IMG/VR virus record: IMGVR_UViG_3300046507_000149 | Coordinates: 1-47,296 of that record | From: a virus | DNA length: 47,296 bases | Reading direction: 5' to 3' (one strand) | Shown: positions 30,578 through 38,624 of the stretch, in pieces | Numbering within the stretch: the first letter of the stretch is position 1 | Layout of the letters: each line of letters begins with the position of its first letter | Notes under the pieces: generated by a model | What the model was told of the DNA's origin: nothing | Databases searched by the model: none | What the model saw: only the letters and a program-made list of their open reading frames with translations | Position numbers and translations under genes: made by a program

Positions 30578-30901
30578 TCACACCCCGCTTGCGCGAAGCG
30601 CCGCAAGTTCGGCCGCGCTCGCGTACAGCAGAATGTGCGACACGCCGAACGATGCGTAGTTAGGCAGTTCGTCGTTAGCCGTGTAGAACGCGAAGTTTCC
30701 CCCGATGCCTTCGAGATATTCATACGGCAAGATCGGACGCAGCGGAACGCAGCGCACGCTATCAACGATCTTTACGTTGTTGCGCAACACGGTCGCGTAC
30801 GTAATGTCGCCAATCGTGCGCAAGGTAATATCATATTTCTGTTGGTCGAGCGTGATCGACAGGGACTGATTGACGAGTTGTTGCAAGGGTACGATTTGCA
30901 T
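30578..30901 (-). CDS. Small baseplate plug-like protein, 107 aa
   Basis: Starts MQIVPLQQLV at 30901 right after the preceding stop. The pattern (SLSITLDQQKYDITLRT, then CVPLRPILPYEYLEG) resembles the short plug protein family (DUF6983-like) described in cyanophage baseplates. Gene order Dit-plug-hub-spike supports it. Family membership is by eye. Confidence 0.68.
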   Translation of the reverse strand: MQIVPLQQLVNQSLSITLDQQKYDITLRTIGDITYATVLRNNVKIVDSVRCVPLRPILPYEYLEGIGGNFAFYTANDELPNYASFGVSHILLYASAAELAALRASGV

Positions 30902-30902
30902 A

Positions 30903-31493
30903 TTATTTGCTCTTAAAGAATGCCTGCGACGCATCGTACAGAACGGAACTCTGCGGTTGCTGTTCGCCACGCTGCACCGTGCTTTGATCGGTCGGCGTTT
31001 CGACTTGCGATGCGGGCAACGCCTGATACTGCACCGTAATAAGGTTCACTTCCCGAAGTCGCAGACTGATTGCGAGCATGCCGAACAGTTCCGGCGACTC
31101 GTCATGCGGCATGCCTTCGATCACCATATTTTCGAACGTGTCGGCGTTCGTGCGCACCGTCAGAAAATCGCCCTGCGTGAAGGCATCCTTGATTTGATCG
31201 TATGTCGAATCGAAGTCTTGCGCGTTGACGAGAATCCCAAGTTCGATAGACACGGGCAAGACGATGCGATAGTCGGTTACGGGCGAACCATCTTCTAACG
31301 GATGATCCATCAGTTTGGACAGCGGACCGACGTTCGCCTTCATCGACTCTGCTGCTTCGAACAGTTGCAAGCCCGTGTCAGGATCGACAATCGCAACAAC
31401 GTCATACGTGTAGTTCGAATTGAACTGGTTAACCGCGTCGCCGTCGTCCGTAATCGGTTGCAGCGACGCATCAAAGCCCGGAATTGTACTCAT
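30903..31493 (-). CDS. Dit-like distal tail/baseplate protein, 196 aa
   Basis: The N-terminal half has the pattern KLMDHPLEDGSPVTDYRIVLP, typical of Dit-like ring proteins that link tube and hub. The C-terminal 40 residues are Gln, Ser and Thr rich and probably disordered. ATGA overlap with the tape measure gene. Confidence 0.75.
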   Translation of the reverse strand: MSTIPGFDASLQPITDDGDAVNQFNSNYTYDVVAIVDPDTGLQLFEAAESMKANVGPLSKLMDHPLEDGSPVTDYRIVLPVSIELGILVNAQDFDSTYDQIKDAFTQGDFLTVRTNADTFENMVIEGMPHDESPELFGMLAISLRLREVNLITVQYQALPASQVETPTDQSTVQRGEQQPQSSVLYDASQAFFKSK

Positions 31494-33469
31494 GCCATTA
31501 CCCCGTCGTCGTCCTGATCCTGTGCGCTGCGCAGTTGCGTTTGCAAGTGCGAGCTATAGCCCTTGGCAAGTTCCTTCGGGTCCGTTGCGGCTGTGTGAAT
31601 GTGCGTGTCGCCCGTCGTGATAGTCGTTGAACGGTTCGCGGTACGGCTGTTCGCGATGACGTTCGAGTTCTGCCCGTTGACGACACTGTTGTTAGCCATG
31701 TCAACATGCCCTTGCGCCTTTGCAATCATATCCGCATAGGCTTCGCGCTTCGCCACGTTCGCTTCTGCCGCGCCGGGCCGCTCGTAATACTGCGAATGGA
31801 TACGCGCCGCTTCTTCCGGCGTCTGCGCACCCTTGAGCCGTTTGCCTGCGCCCTGTTCCTTGCCGCTTGTTAATTCGTAGTTCATGAAGGCAATTTGTTC
31901 ATCAAGCGTCGATTGTTCGAGCGAATGCCCGGCGTACTTCTCGAAGTCCTTTTTGCGCGAACCTAACCACTGGCCAATGCCTTGCGCGCCGATGCTGTTT
32001 TTAGCGCCGGGATCGCCGCCCGATTCCTGTATCAGCGAGCCCGCCATACCGGCCGCCTGTTCGGGAGTCCAACCCATCTTTACGAGTTTGTCGGCAATGT
32101 ACTTGCCGCGCTCCGTCTGCGACTTCGACATTGCGGCCTTGCGGTCGGCTGATGCTTTCTCGTCGGGTCCGTTGCCCGTGACGGCCGCCCACATGTTTTT
32201 AGCGCCATTAACCACGCTGCCGAAGTGCCCCGCTAAATCCTTGAACAGGCCGCGTACTTTTTCGTTCAGCTTGTCCAGTGCCTTGGTCGGCCCCATCGTG
32301 AACACGTCAACGAGGAATTGAGACAAGGCGACGAAGTACGACGCCATATCCTTTACGCCCGCGTTCAACAGTTTCAGCGATTCGATAATAAGATCGACGG
32401 TCGCGCGCACCACGTCACCGAACCACGGCCATTTCTTCGCGAGTTCGCCAATCAGCGACTTCTGTCCGTTCATGAACGCTTTAACGTCGTCGTACAGAAG
32501 CGCGATAGCCGCGACAATCGCAACGATCAACGCCGGACCCGCAAGGATGGGTGCGAGGAACGCCCACACGGCTACAGCCGCGCTTGCGAACGCGGGAACC
32601 AGTACGTCGGCGGCAACCACGCCCAAGCCGACGAAAAAGGCCGTAACGAAGTTCTTATGCTCACGAAGAAACAGAACAATCCCTTCGATCTTTTCGAGCA
32701 ACCACGTAAGCGGCGGAAGCAGCACGCTTGATGTTTCGCGCGCAACCGTGTCAAACACGATGCCGAGTTCTGCGGTCTGATACTTGAACTTCGCGGCGGC
32801 TTCGGCCTGCGCCTGCGTGACTACGCCTAACTCCTTCATGCGCGCGATATGTTCATCGAACGCGCGACGCCCCTGCGCCAGCAGCGTGATTGTGCCTTGG
32901 TCGAAGCCCAGGCGTTTACCGACGAACTGCTGTTGAACGGCCGATAGCGTGCTGAACTTGTCACTTAGCTTTGACATTGCGCTCAACGGATCGGACACGC
33001 CTTTTTTCATGTCGCTCGCGTTCAGCCCCATACGTTGAAGCATGAACCCATCCGGCGTCATCCCGCCCGGCATGCGCGCGAGTTCTACCAGTTTCGAATG
33101 CAGCGCTGAAAGCGATTCCGTAGCGCCCGCTGCCGTGCCGCCCGCCGTTACGATAGCGTGTTGCCACGCGCTCATAGCTTCGGTGCTGATCGCGAACGCT
33201 GCGGCCTGTTGCTTTAGCTGAAACGTTTGTTCAGCGCTGTTCGTGATCATCGTCTTTACCGCGCCAAGCGCAACGATGCCCGCAAGCGCCGCGCTCGCAT
33301 TCTTCGCTAGATCGATGAAGGCCGCGCCGACTTTCTTAGCGTTCCGGTCGAGCCCTTCCATTTTCTTTCCCAACTTGTCTGTCAGGTCGTCGCTATCTTT
33401 TAGCCCCTTCTTCAGTTTCGAAGTGTCGGCGTCGAATTCGAAGAAGAACGTTTCGAGCAATGAAGGCAT
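31490..33469 (-). CDS. Tape measure protein with tail lysozyme domain, 659 aa
   Basis: Sets tail length and is ejected ahead of DNA. Starts MPSLLETFFF at 33469 after a weak GAGA site. Long helices dominate residues 1-290. Hydrophobic spans near 285-345 (LVPAFASAAVAVWAFLAPIL, LIVAIVAAIALLY) suit membrane insertion. Residues 460-590 match the Phage_tail_lysozyme type (WTPEQAAGMAGSLIQESGGD, IGQWLGSRKKDFEKY). At about 1.5 angstrom per residue the tail should be near 100 nm. Confidence 0.9.
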   Translation of the reverse strand: MPSLLETFFFEFDADTSKLKKGLKDSDDLTDKLGKKMEGLDRNAKKVGAAFIDLAKNASAALAGIVALGAVKTMITNSAEQTFQLKQQAAAFAISTEAMSAWQHAIVTAGGTAAGATESLSALHSKLVELARMPGGMTPDGFMLQRMGLNASDMKKGVSDPLSAMSKLSDKFSTLSAVQQQFVGKRLGFDQGTITLLAQGRRAFDEHIARMKELGVVTQAQAEAAAKFKYQTAELGIVFDTVARETSSVLLPPLTWLLEKIEGIVLFLREHKNFVTAFFVGLGVVAADVLVPAFASAAVAVWAFLAPILAGPALIVAIVAAIALLYDDVKAFMNGQKSLIGELAKKWPWFGDVVRATVDLIIESLKLLNAGVKDMASYFVALSQFLVDVFTMGPTKALDKLNEKVRGLFKDLAGHFGSVVNGAKNMWAAVTGNGPDEKASADRKAAMSKSQTERGKYIADKLVKMGWTPEQAAGMAGSLIQESGGDPGAKNSIGAQGIGQWLGSRKKDFEKYAGHSLEQSTLDEQIAFMNYELTSGKEQGAGKRLKGAQTPEEAARIHSQYYERPGAAEANVAKREAYADMIAKAQGHVDMANNSVVNGQNSNVIANSRTANRSTTITTGDTHIHTAATDPKELAKGYSSHLQTQLRSAQDQDDDGVMA

Positions 33470-33486
33470 GATCTGTTTCTCATGTG

Positions 33487-33513
33487 ATACGGGGCGCACG
33501 CCGCGCCCCGTAT
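33487..33513 (-). other. Strong hairpin before the tape measure gene
   Basis: ATACGGGGCGC (33487-33497) pairs perfectly with GCGCCCCGTAT (33503-33513). There is no T run, so it is probably not a simple terminator. Placed 18 bases before the ATG, it may lower read-through or shape the level of the tape measure protein, needed at few copies. Confidence 0.7.
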
Positions 33514-33516
33514 GGT

Positions 33517-33714
33517 TTATTTCCGCTGTCTACTTTCTGCGGCTTCTGCGGCTAAGCGCTCGTTGGTGCGCTTGACTGCTATTACTTCCCACATGTCAAG
33601 CGCATCTTCCAAACAGTAGACTGTTTGAAGCTCCCTAAGCGTCGCTAATCCTTCTTCGAGAATTGTTGCAATGAATGGGTCAACGTTTCGGTGAGCAACG
33701 TTTGGACTTTCTTT
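33517..33714 (-). CDS. Probable -1 frameshift extension of the tail assembly chaperone
   Basis: In the -1 frame relative to 33645..34079, an open stretch runs from about 33786 to TAA at 33517-33519 and encodes, beyond the end of the first frame, LATLRELQTVYCLEDALDMW and then EVIAVKRTNERLAAEAAE. This looks like a real conserved helical protein, but the frame has no ATG, GTG or TTG until deep inside it. Gene order (tube, chaperone, extension, tape measure) is that of lambda G/GT. No perfect slippery heptamer is seen; AAAGAAA at 33708-33714 is the best guess. Confidence 0.55.
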   Translation of the reverse strand, partial: KESPNVAHRNVDPFIATILEEGLATLRELQTVYCLEDALDMWEVIAVKRTNERLAAEAAESRQRK

Positions 33715-34079
33715 GCCAGCGAACCTAGGAAACTTGATGCTTTGCCGTTCCGAAAATACGCGCAGTTCTTTTCGAGCATCGCCATTTCAAGGCGAATCAA
33801 CGTTTCGAAGTCATCGACGTGGTTATCGATGAGCGCGCGCGTTTTGAGTTGCAGCGGCGTCCCGTTCGGACCCTTGCCGGGCACTGCGACATACGACATA
33901 AGCCGCAGCATCAATTCCTCATTGCGACCGTAGTCGCCGAGTTTAGGGATTGCCGAAACGGGATACTGCGTGATGACTTCACGCGCCACGGTCGCGGGCA
34001 ACTTCGAAATGATGTAAATCACTTCTTCGCCGCCCGGCGTCGTGACCGTGATTTCTTCCGGTTGAATGAGATCGGCCAT
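33645..34079 (-). CDS. Tail assembly chaperone, 144 aa
   Basis: Starts MADLIQPEEI at 34079, five bases after the tube gene. Beta-rich N-terminus (EITVTTPGGEEVIYIIS) then helices; length and location between tube and tape measure fit gpG-type chaperones that coat the tape measure during assembly. Its 3' end overlaps a -1 frame that continues to 33517, so part of the product is probably longer. Confidence 0.75.
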   Translation of the reverse strand: MADLIQPEEITVTTPGGEEVIYIISKLPATVAREVITQYPVSAIPKLGDYGRNEELMLRLMSYVAVPGKGPNGTPLQLKTRALIDNHVDDFETLIRLEMAMLEKNCAYFRNGKASSFLGSLAKKVQTLLTETLTHSLQQFSKKD

Positions 34080-34083
34080 GATG

Positions 34084-34518
34084 TTAGTTCATCGATTCGA
34101 AGGCGAAAACGTACGGCTTCGTTTTGAAACGCGCCGACGACGAAATTGCGTTCGTCGGTACGTAGTCGGTCGGCACGCCGGACTGGAAATTCTTCGCCGT
34201 GCCATCGGGGTAAATCAGCGTCGCGTCGATGGTATCTTGAACCGGACGTTTGCCACGCCCGACGCGGTTCGCGTCGAACAGCAAGTTCAAGTTGATATCG
34301 TCGTCCGTATCGGGAATGACGTTGACGGTAAGGCCGATGGGAACAGCCTTGCCCCACGAAATGAGTCGACCATTTAGACCCATTGCCTTATCGCGAATCT
34401 GAATGCTAGGCGCGTCAACCGGGTCCGCATCGTCTGCGAATTCGGTGATTGTTAGCCCGTTCGGGAACGTCGTTGATGCAAAGATGGTAAGGACTGTTCC
34501 GAAGCCGCCGATATCCAT
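34084..34518 (-). CDS. Tail tube protein, 144 aa
   Basis: Starts MDIGGFGTVL with AAGGAG. Forms the inner tube of the contractile tail. The size, beta-rich sequence (FPNGLTITEFADDADPVDAP) and position straight after the sheath fit DUF3277-like tube proteins that accompany DUF3383 sheaths. Confidence 0.85.
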   Translation of the reverse strand: MDIGGFGTVLTIFASTTFPNGLTITEFADDADPVDAPSIQIRDKAMGLNGRLISWGKAVPIGLTVNVIPDTDDDINLNLLFDANRVGRGKRPVQDTIDATLIYPDGTAKNFQSGVPTDYVPTNAISSSARFKTKPYVFAFESMN

Positions 34519-34540
34519 TTTTGATACTCCTTAAGTGTTT

Positions 34541-34558
34541 GCCCCGCTTCGGCGGGGC
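34541..34558 (-). other. Short GC hairpin between sheath and tube genes
   Basis: GCCCCGC and GCGGGGC with a TTCG tetraloop on the plus strand (CGAA on the transcript). No T run follows. It may act as an mRNA-stabilising or attenuating structure between two highly expressed genes. Confidence 0.65.
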
Positions 34559-34564
34559 ATGCGG

Positions 34565-36109
34565 TTAGATGAGCGTGTGCGAGCCGACGACTTTGCGAAT
34601 CAGGTCATCTTTGCTGTAAACAAGCGAATACGTCGCCTGCCAACGCGTGATGTTGCCCGCGCCGACGTACGACGACAGTTCCACGTCGTACCAGTAGCCG
34701 TTATTTTGCACCTGTTGCCAGGCGTTATCGTCGCCGGTAAGTTCGGTGATGAAAAGTTGTTGATCGACCGTGAGCGGCTTGCCGACGCTGAACGTCCCGT
34801 TCAGTTGCGCGGCGGGGATGATTTCTTTCGTCATCTTGCCGAGAACAAGGCCGCGCCCGTTCGTGTTCGCGCTCAACTTCGCCACGGCAAGCTGCAACGA
34901 CATGAACGACGTGCCTGCGAACGCTTTCAGCCATTGTTCATTCGCGTATACGTTCGAGTCGCGCGGGTCGGTTGCGCCGCCCATCATCACGCCGTCCTGA
35001 TAGAACGATAGCATCGTTCCGTTGACTTGCGTCTGACCGTAATAGTTGATCGCGAGACCGTCCATAATGCCCGCAACGCCGTCGTCACTCACGCTTGGCG
35101 TTTGCCCGTCAAACTGAACGTACATGTAGCCGGTCGTGCCGTTGCGCTGCGTGAAGTCGGTCGCGGCTTCAATGATCATGTCCATCATATCGTGATATTC
35201 GGCGGCCTGCGAAGCCTTCGAATAGATGATGACCGTTCCGCCGATACCGCCAAGCGCTGCCGCTGCCGCCTGATAGTTCGTATCGTCTACGCCGTACTCG
35301 AACTTGTATTGAACGTTGTACGTTTCGTTCTGCTGCGCGAGTGCTACGGCGTCGCTCAACGCGATAGCGGTCCCGCCGTTCGAAACGAACAGGAACGTAC
35401 CGAAGTTGTTGTTCTGCTGCACCGACGCAATGAGCGTCGCGACCGGCGTCACTACCGGCGACGCTGCAACGTACGCCGCACCCTGCGTCGTCTGCCAACC
35501 AAGTAGCGTCGCGATATCGTTCGCGGGCGTCGTCGTTTCGGGGATGATGCTGATCGATTCAGCCGTCGTCGCTGTCGAACTTCCCGCGAAGTCGAAGCGT
35601 GCGCCAACCGGATCGTACGTCACCGTAGCCGTGACGAGTTCGACGGCGGCATTGGCGCGCAGTGCGGTTTGCAGTTCGCTCGCAACGTCAGCGAGCGATG
35701 TAGCTGCCGCGAACGAAACGCCCGAAACGCTGACTTCAGTCCCGCCGAACGAAAAATGAATCACGCCTGCCGTTACGGCCTTGATTGCCGTCAGCGTTGC
35801 TGCCTTGTTTGCGCCGCCGTAGATGCCTACCGGATTCGCCTCACGCTGCCAACGCGCGAACTGCAAGACTTTTGCGCGACGGGTCAACTTCGAGATAAAG
35901 CTGAAATATTTGACGGCGCGTTTGTACTCTTCCGACGACGTACCGAAGTACGCGCCTACGCTGTCCGCATCGGTCGCTTCGATGAGCGCGTCGCTCGAAA
36001 CCATCGGGTTAGGCGTGAAGATTCGCCCGCAAAACGAACGTGCGGCAATCTGGCTTTGCGCCGCCACGCCCGAAGTAATATCCACATATTTCTTAAAACT
36101 GATCGGCAT
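34565..36109 (-). CDS. Contractile tail sheath protein (DUF3383), 514 aa
   Basis: Starts MPISFKKYVD with AGGAGA. DUF3383 sheath signs: ITSGVAAQSQIAARSFCGRI at the start, SEEYKRAVKYFSFISKLTRR, TVIIYSKASQAAEYHDMMDM in the core, and AQLNGTFSVGKPLTVDQQ near the end. Defines the phage as a myovirus. Length is normal for the family. Confidence 0.93.
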   Translation of the reverse strand: MPISFKKYVDITSGVAAQSQIAARSFCGRIFTPNPMVSSDALIEATDADSVGAYFGTSSEEYKRAVKYFSFISKLTRRAKVLQFARWQREANPVGIYGGANKAATLTAIKAVTAGVIHFSFGGTEVSVSGVSFAAATSLADVASELQTALRANAAVELVTATVTYDPVGARFDFAGSSTATTAESISIIPETTTPANDIATLLGWQTTQGAAYVAASPVVTPVATLIASVQQNNNFGTFLFVSNGGTAIALSDAVALAQQNETYNVQYKFEYGVDDTNYQAAAAALGGIGGTVIIYSKASQAAEYHDMMDMIIEAATDFTQRNGTTGYMYVQFDGQTPSVSDDGVAGIMDGLAINYYGQTQVNGTMLSFYQDGVMMGGATDPRDSNVYANEQWLKAFAGTSFMSLQLAVAKLSANTNGRGLVLGKMTKEIIPAAQLNGTFSVGKPLTVDQQLFITELTGDDNAWQQVQNNGYWYDVELSSYVGAGNITRWQATYSLVYSKDDLIRKVVGSHTLI

Positions 36110-36120
36110 TTTAAATTCTC

Positions 36121-36687
36121 CTATACGCGAGCAAAAACGGTATTAAAGGTATCAATCGTCGGCGCGGTAAGCGTGACTTCCTTGCGATGCGAAAACACAA
36201 TTTCGAAAAACGGCACGTTCTCGTTTTGCTCCCGATCATCCACGATGTATTGTGAGTTGATCTGAGTCACGCGCAATAGCCCAACATTCAGCGGGCGCAA
36301 CGTTTCTATCGTTGCATCGTTTTGCAGGATGAACCGTGCAACGTCGAGTACGTCAGATTCGGTCATTGCATCCGGGTCGGCGGGCGATTGCGGTATCAAT
36401 GCTTCGATATGATACGTTGATTCCATGCGCTGACCCTGAATGTGCATCATCAGGCCCGTATCCGCGTCATACTTCGATTGCCGCTTCGGATATCCACGCG
36501 GTACGCTACCCGCCCAATTAACGTAAATCGTCGGCGTGAGTTCCGCGCCTTGCTGCCGTGGTTGAAACGCTCGCGCGCTCGTCAGACCGGCCGGAACCGG
36601 GCGCGTGTTGTACGGGTTCGCGATATACGCCGCGATGCCCGTATCGAGCAACGTCACAAGCTGTATGAGCAGTTGCGATTCATCCAT
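36121..36687 (-). CDS. Tail terminator / neck protein, 188 aa
   Basis: Starts MDESQLLIQL at 36687, overlapping the gene before it by 8 bases. Segment IYVNWAGSVPRGYPKRQS and the final beta-rich part (VPFFEIVFSHRKEV) resemble neck terminator proteins that cap the tube (LIC_12616 type). Directly precedes the sheath gene. Confidence 0.75.
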   Translation of the reverse strand: MDESQLLIQLVTLLDTGIAAYIANPYNTRPVPAGLTSARAFQPRQQGAELTPTIYVNWAGSVPRGYPKRQSKYDADTGLMMHIQGQRMESTYHIEALIPQSPADPDAMTESDVLDVARFILQNDATIETLRPLNVGLLRVTQINSQYIVDDREQNENVPFFEIVFSHRKEVTLTAPTIDTFNTVFARV

Positions 36688-37075
36688 TGTTTGTTGCCCC
36701 TGTTGCCGGACCAATCAGCACGCAGACGGCCGTTCCCCAACTGTCCTGTCCCGTCCAATCGATACCGCCGTTCAACTGATAACGGCCGCCGTTCCATTCG
36801 ATCACGTCGCCGGACTTCGCACGCTGCACCGTCACGATTTCCTGATTCGGCACGAACCACGTAACGTATGTTTTTTGAAAGTCGAGCCCCATTGCGGAAT
36901 ATTTCGTACGATCCACCGCTTGCACGCTGCCACCTTCAATTGTCACTGGCGCGGCGTACGAAGTCAGAAATACGCCGTTCGGTTGCTTCGTGCGTCCGGC
37001 GTCCGCGAAATACTGCACTGCTTCAGACGCGATCAACTGAAGCGCGCACCCCAACAAGTTGATGCCTGGTATCAT
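36680..37075 (-). CDS. Connector/collar protein, 131 aa
   Basis: Starts MIPGINLLGC in an ATGA overlap. Beta-rich with GLDFQKTYVTWFVP and GDVIEWNGGRYQL, a pattern of phage collar or stopper proteins near the neck. Assigned from position and general look; the exact role is uncertain. Confidence 0.65.
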   Translation of the reverse strand: MIPGINLLGCALQLIASEAVQYFADAGRTKQPNGVFLTSYAAPVTIEGGSVQAVDRTKYSAMGLDFQKTYVTWFVPNQEIVTVQRAKSGDVIEWNGGRYQLNGGIDWTGQDSWGTAVCVLIGPATGATNNG

Positions 37076-37635
37076 TTTCTAATCACCGTGTAAGTTAGCG
37101 TCGCGCGCATGTAGCCCGTAAAGTCGAGCGGATCGTCACTTACGCCCGACAAATCCAACGTTCCCGCTGCTTCTTCCTTCTGCATCTTGTGGCGCAAGTC
37201 GATAATGTCACCGTAGCCCGTAATCGTTCCGCCTTCCTTGATGAACTTGCGGATATACACGGTCAACTTCGACAGCGGCGGATTACGCAACGTCGCCAGT
37301 GTTTTATCAACGTCGCCACGCGCGACTAGCGCGAGCGCGTTTAATGCCTGTTCGGTGTTCATCTGCCCGGCGACGATCTGTTTCGCGTAATAGCGCAACT
37401 GCTTCGACCAATCGCCCTGTTTGTCCGTTATCGTCGGACGCATGAAACTGCGTGCCGGTATGCCGCGCGATGGTGCGCCGAATTCGTGAATTGAAGCGAC
37501 GTACGCGGTCGGCGTGCCGTTCGGATACTTCGCGCTGCTGAACCATCCAATGCGAACTTGGAAGTCGTCCATATCCTTCACCAACGCATTTAGCTTGATG
37601 CGCGTTGGTGCGGGCTTACGGACGACACGCCCCAT
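37072..37635 (-). CDS. HK97 gp10-like head-tail joining protein, 187 aa
   Basis: Starts MGRVVRKPAP at 37635, two bases after the stop of the adaptor gene. Contains VASIHEFGAPSRGIPARSFM, the signature of HK97 gp10-type and minor tail/neck proteins, and a basic lysine-rich start. Probably sits at the head-tail joint. Confidence 0.82.
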   Translation of the reverse strand: MGRVVRKPAPTRIKLNALVKDMDDFQVRIGWFSSAKYPNGTPTAYVASIHEFGAPSRGIPARSFMRPTITDKQGDWSKQLRYYAKQIVAGQMNTEQALNALALVARGDVDKTLATLRNPPLSKLTVYIRKFIKEGGTITGYGDIIDLRHKMQKEEAAGTLDLSGVSDDPLDFTGYMRATLTYTVIRK

Positions 37636-37637
37636 GA

Positions 37638-38087
37638 TTAGAAGCAACGACCGAAGCCGCCGCCGATGCGTCGGAAACCGCTCAACTCAGGGGCACCGCC
37701 GTACACCCATCCACCGGCCGACTTCATCGACAGCAACGCCCACAACATTTGACCGTACGGCGTCGTGTTGAGCCAGTACGACCAACCATCTTTCACGGGC
37801 GGCGGTAACGTCGTAATGCTCACCTTATCGATGGTCGCGGAAGTCATCACCATAGGCGCGCCCTTGTTGCCGGATAGAAGCACGCTAGACCACATAAGAT
37901 GCGCCGTAAGTTGCATCAATGCCAAGTCGAGCGTATCGCCATTCAGGCCCGCGCAATAATCTTCGAGACCCAAGTATTCACCCGCGACCGTGAACCACGT
38001 CTGCAACAGCAAATCGGGGTACTTCGTCGCGTCCGCGAATACGGGAAACAACGTTCGAAACTTGGCTGTGTCTAGCGTGTGTTCCAT
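37638..38087 (-). CDS. Head-tail adaptor (DUF4054-like), 149 aa
   Basis: Starts MEHTLDTAKF with AAGGAG. Helical first 80 residues (FRTLFPVFADATKYPD, LALMQLTAHL) as in DUF4054/gp6-type adaptors that bind the portal. The end is glycine-rich (FRRIGGGFGRCF). Confidence 0.8.
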   Translation of the reverse strand: MEHTLDTAKFRTLFPVFADATKYPDLLLQTWFTVAGEYLGLEDYCAGLNGDTLDLALMQLTAHLMWSSVLLSGNKGAPMVMTSATIDKVSITTLPPPVKDGWSYWLNTTPYGQMLWALLSMKSAGGWVYGGAPELSGFRRIGGGFGRCF

Positions 38088-38096
38088 GACGACTCC

Positions 38097-38540
38097 TTAG
38101 CGGCGACGCTTCACTTTCGAATCGGTCATACCCTTGGGCACGGCGACGACGGCTTCTTCGTCTGCGTCCGCGAGTTCCGCCGCCGCGACGTAATCAGAAG
38201 GCGTCAACGGCGCGGAGTTGTCACGCTCCGAAGTGTGTTCGCTGACGGCGGCTTCGACTTCCACCTTCTTTTCACGGACAGTGATGAAGCCGTTCTTCTC
38301 ATGCTGCTGAAACACGACGTTCTGGCGCAAATGCTGAAGCGCTTCGGGCGTGATCGCCGTATATGAGCCAAGCGACGTGACAAGATGCTTGTTCGCCAGG
38401 CCCGCATCGCCCTTGATATGAACGTGCCCTTCGATGATGTTCTCACCTTGGGGCGACTTGCGATATACGGGGTATTGTTGGCTGTTCGTCAACGTCGAAT
38501 AAACGTGTACCGTCTTTTCACCGACAAAAATATCTTTCAT
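38097..38540 (-). CDS. Head-associated protein, 147 aa
   Basis: Starts MKDIFVGEKT. Beta-rich N-terminus (KTVHVYSTLTNSQQYPVY, VHIKGDAGL), acidic Ala-rich middle, basic end KVKRRR. Found between capsid and adaptor genes. Family not recognised; a head-completion or minor virion role is inferred from position. Confidence 0.68.
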   Translation of the reverse strand: MKDIFVGEKTVHVYSTLTNSQQYPVYRKSPQGENIIEGHVHIKGDAGLANKHLVTSLGSYTAITPEALQHLRQNVVFQQHEKNGFITVREKKVEVEAAVSEHTSERDNSAPLTPSDYVAAAELADADEEAVVAVPKGMTDSKVKRRR

Positions 38541-38558
38541 GGTCTTGTTCTCTGCAAA

Positions 38559-38592
38559 GTTAAAAAGGGCGCTAAGTTGCCCTAGCGCCCTT
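38559..38592 (-). terminator. Rho-independent terminator after the major capsid gene
   Basis: AAGGGCGCTA (38565-38574) and TAGCGCCCTT (38583-38592) form a 10-bp stem, followed on the minus strand by TTT and then AAC. Partial termination here would make the capsid protein more abundant than connector proteins. Confidence 0.82.
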
Positions 38593-38624
38593 CTATTGTA
38601 CCGCGCGCCGAATACGCGCCGGGT

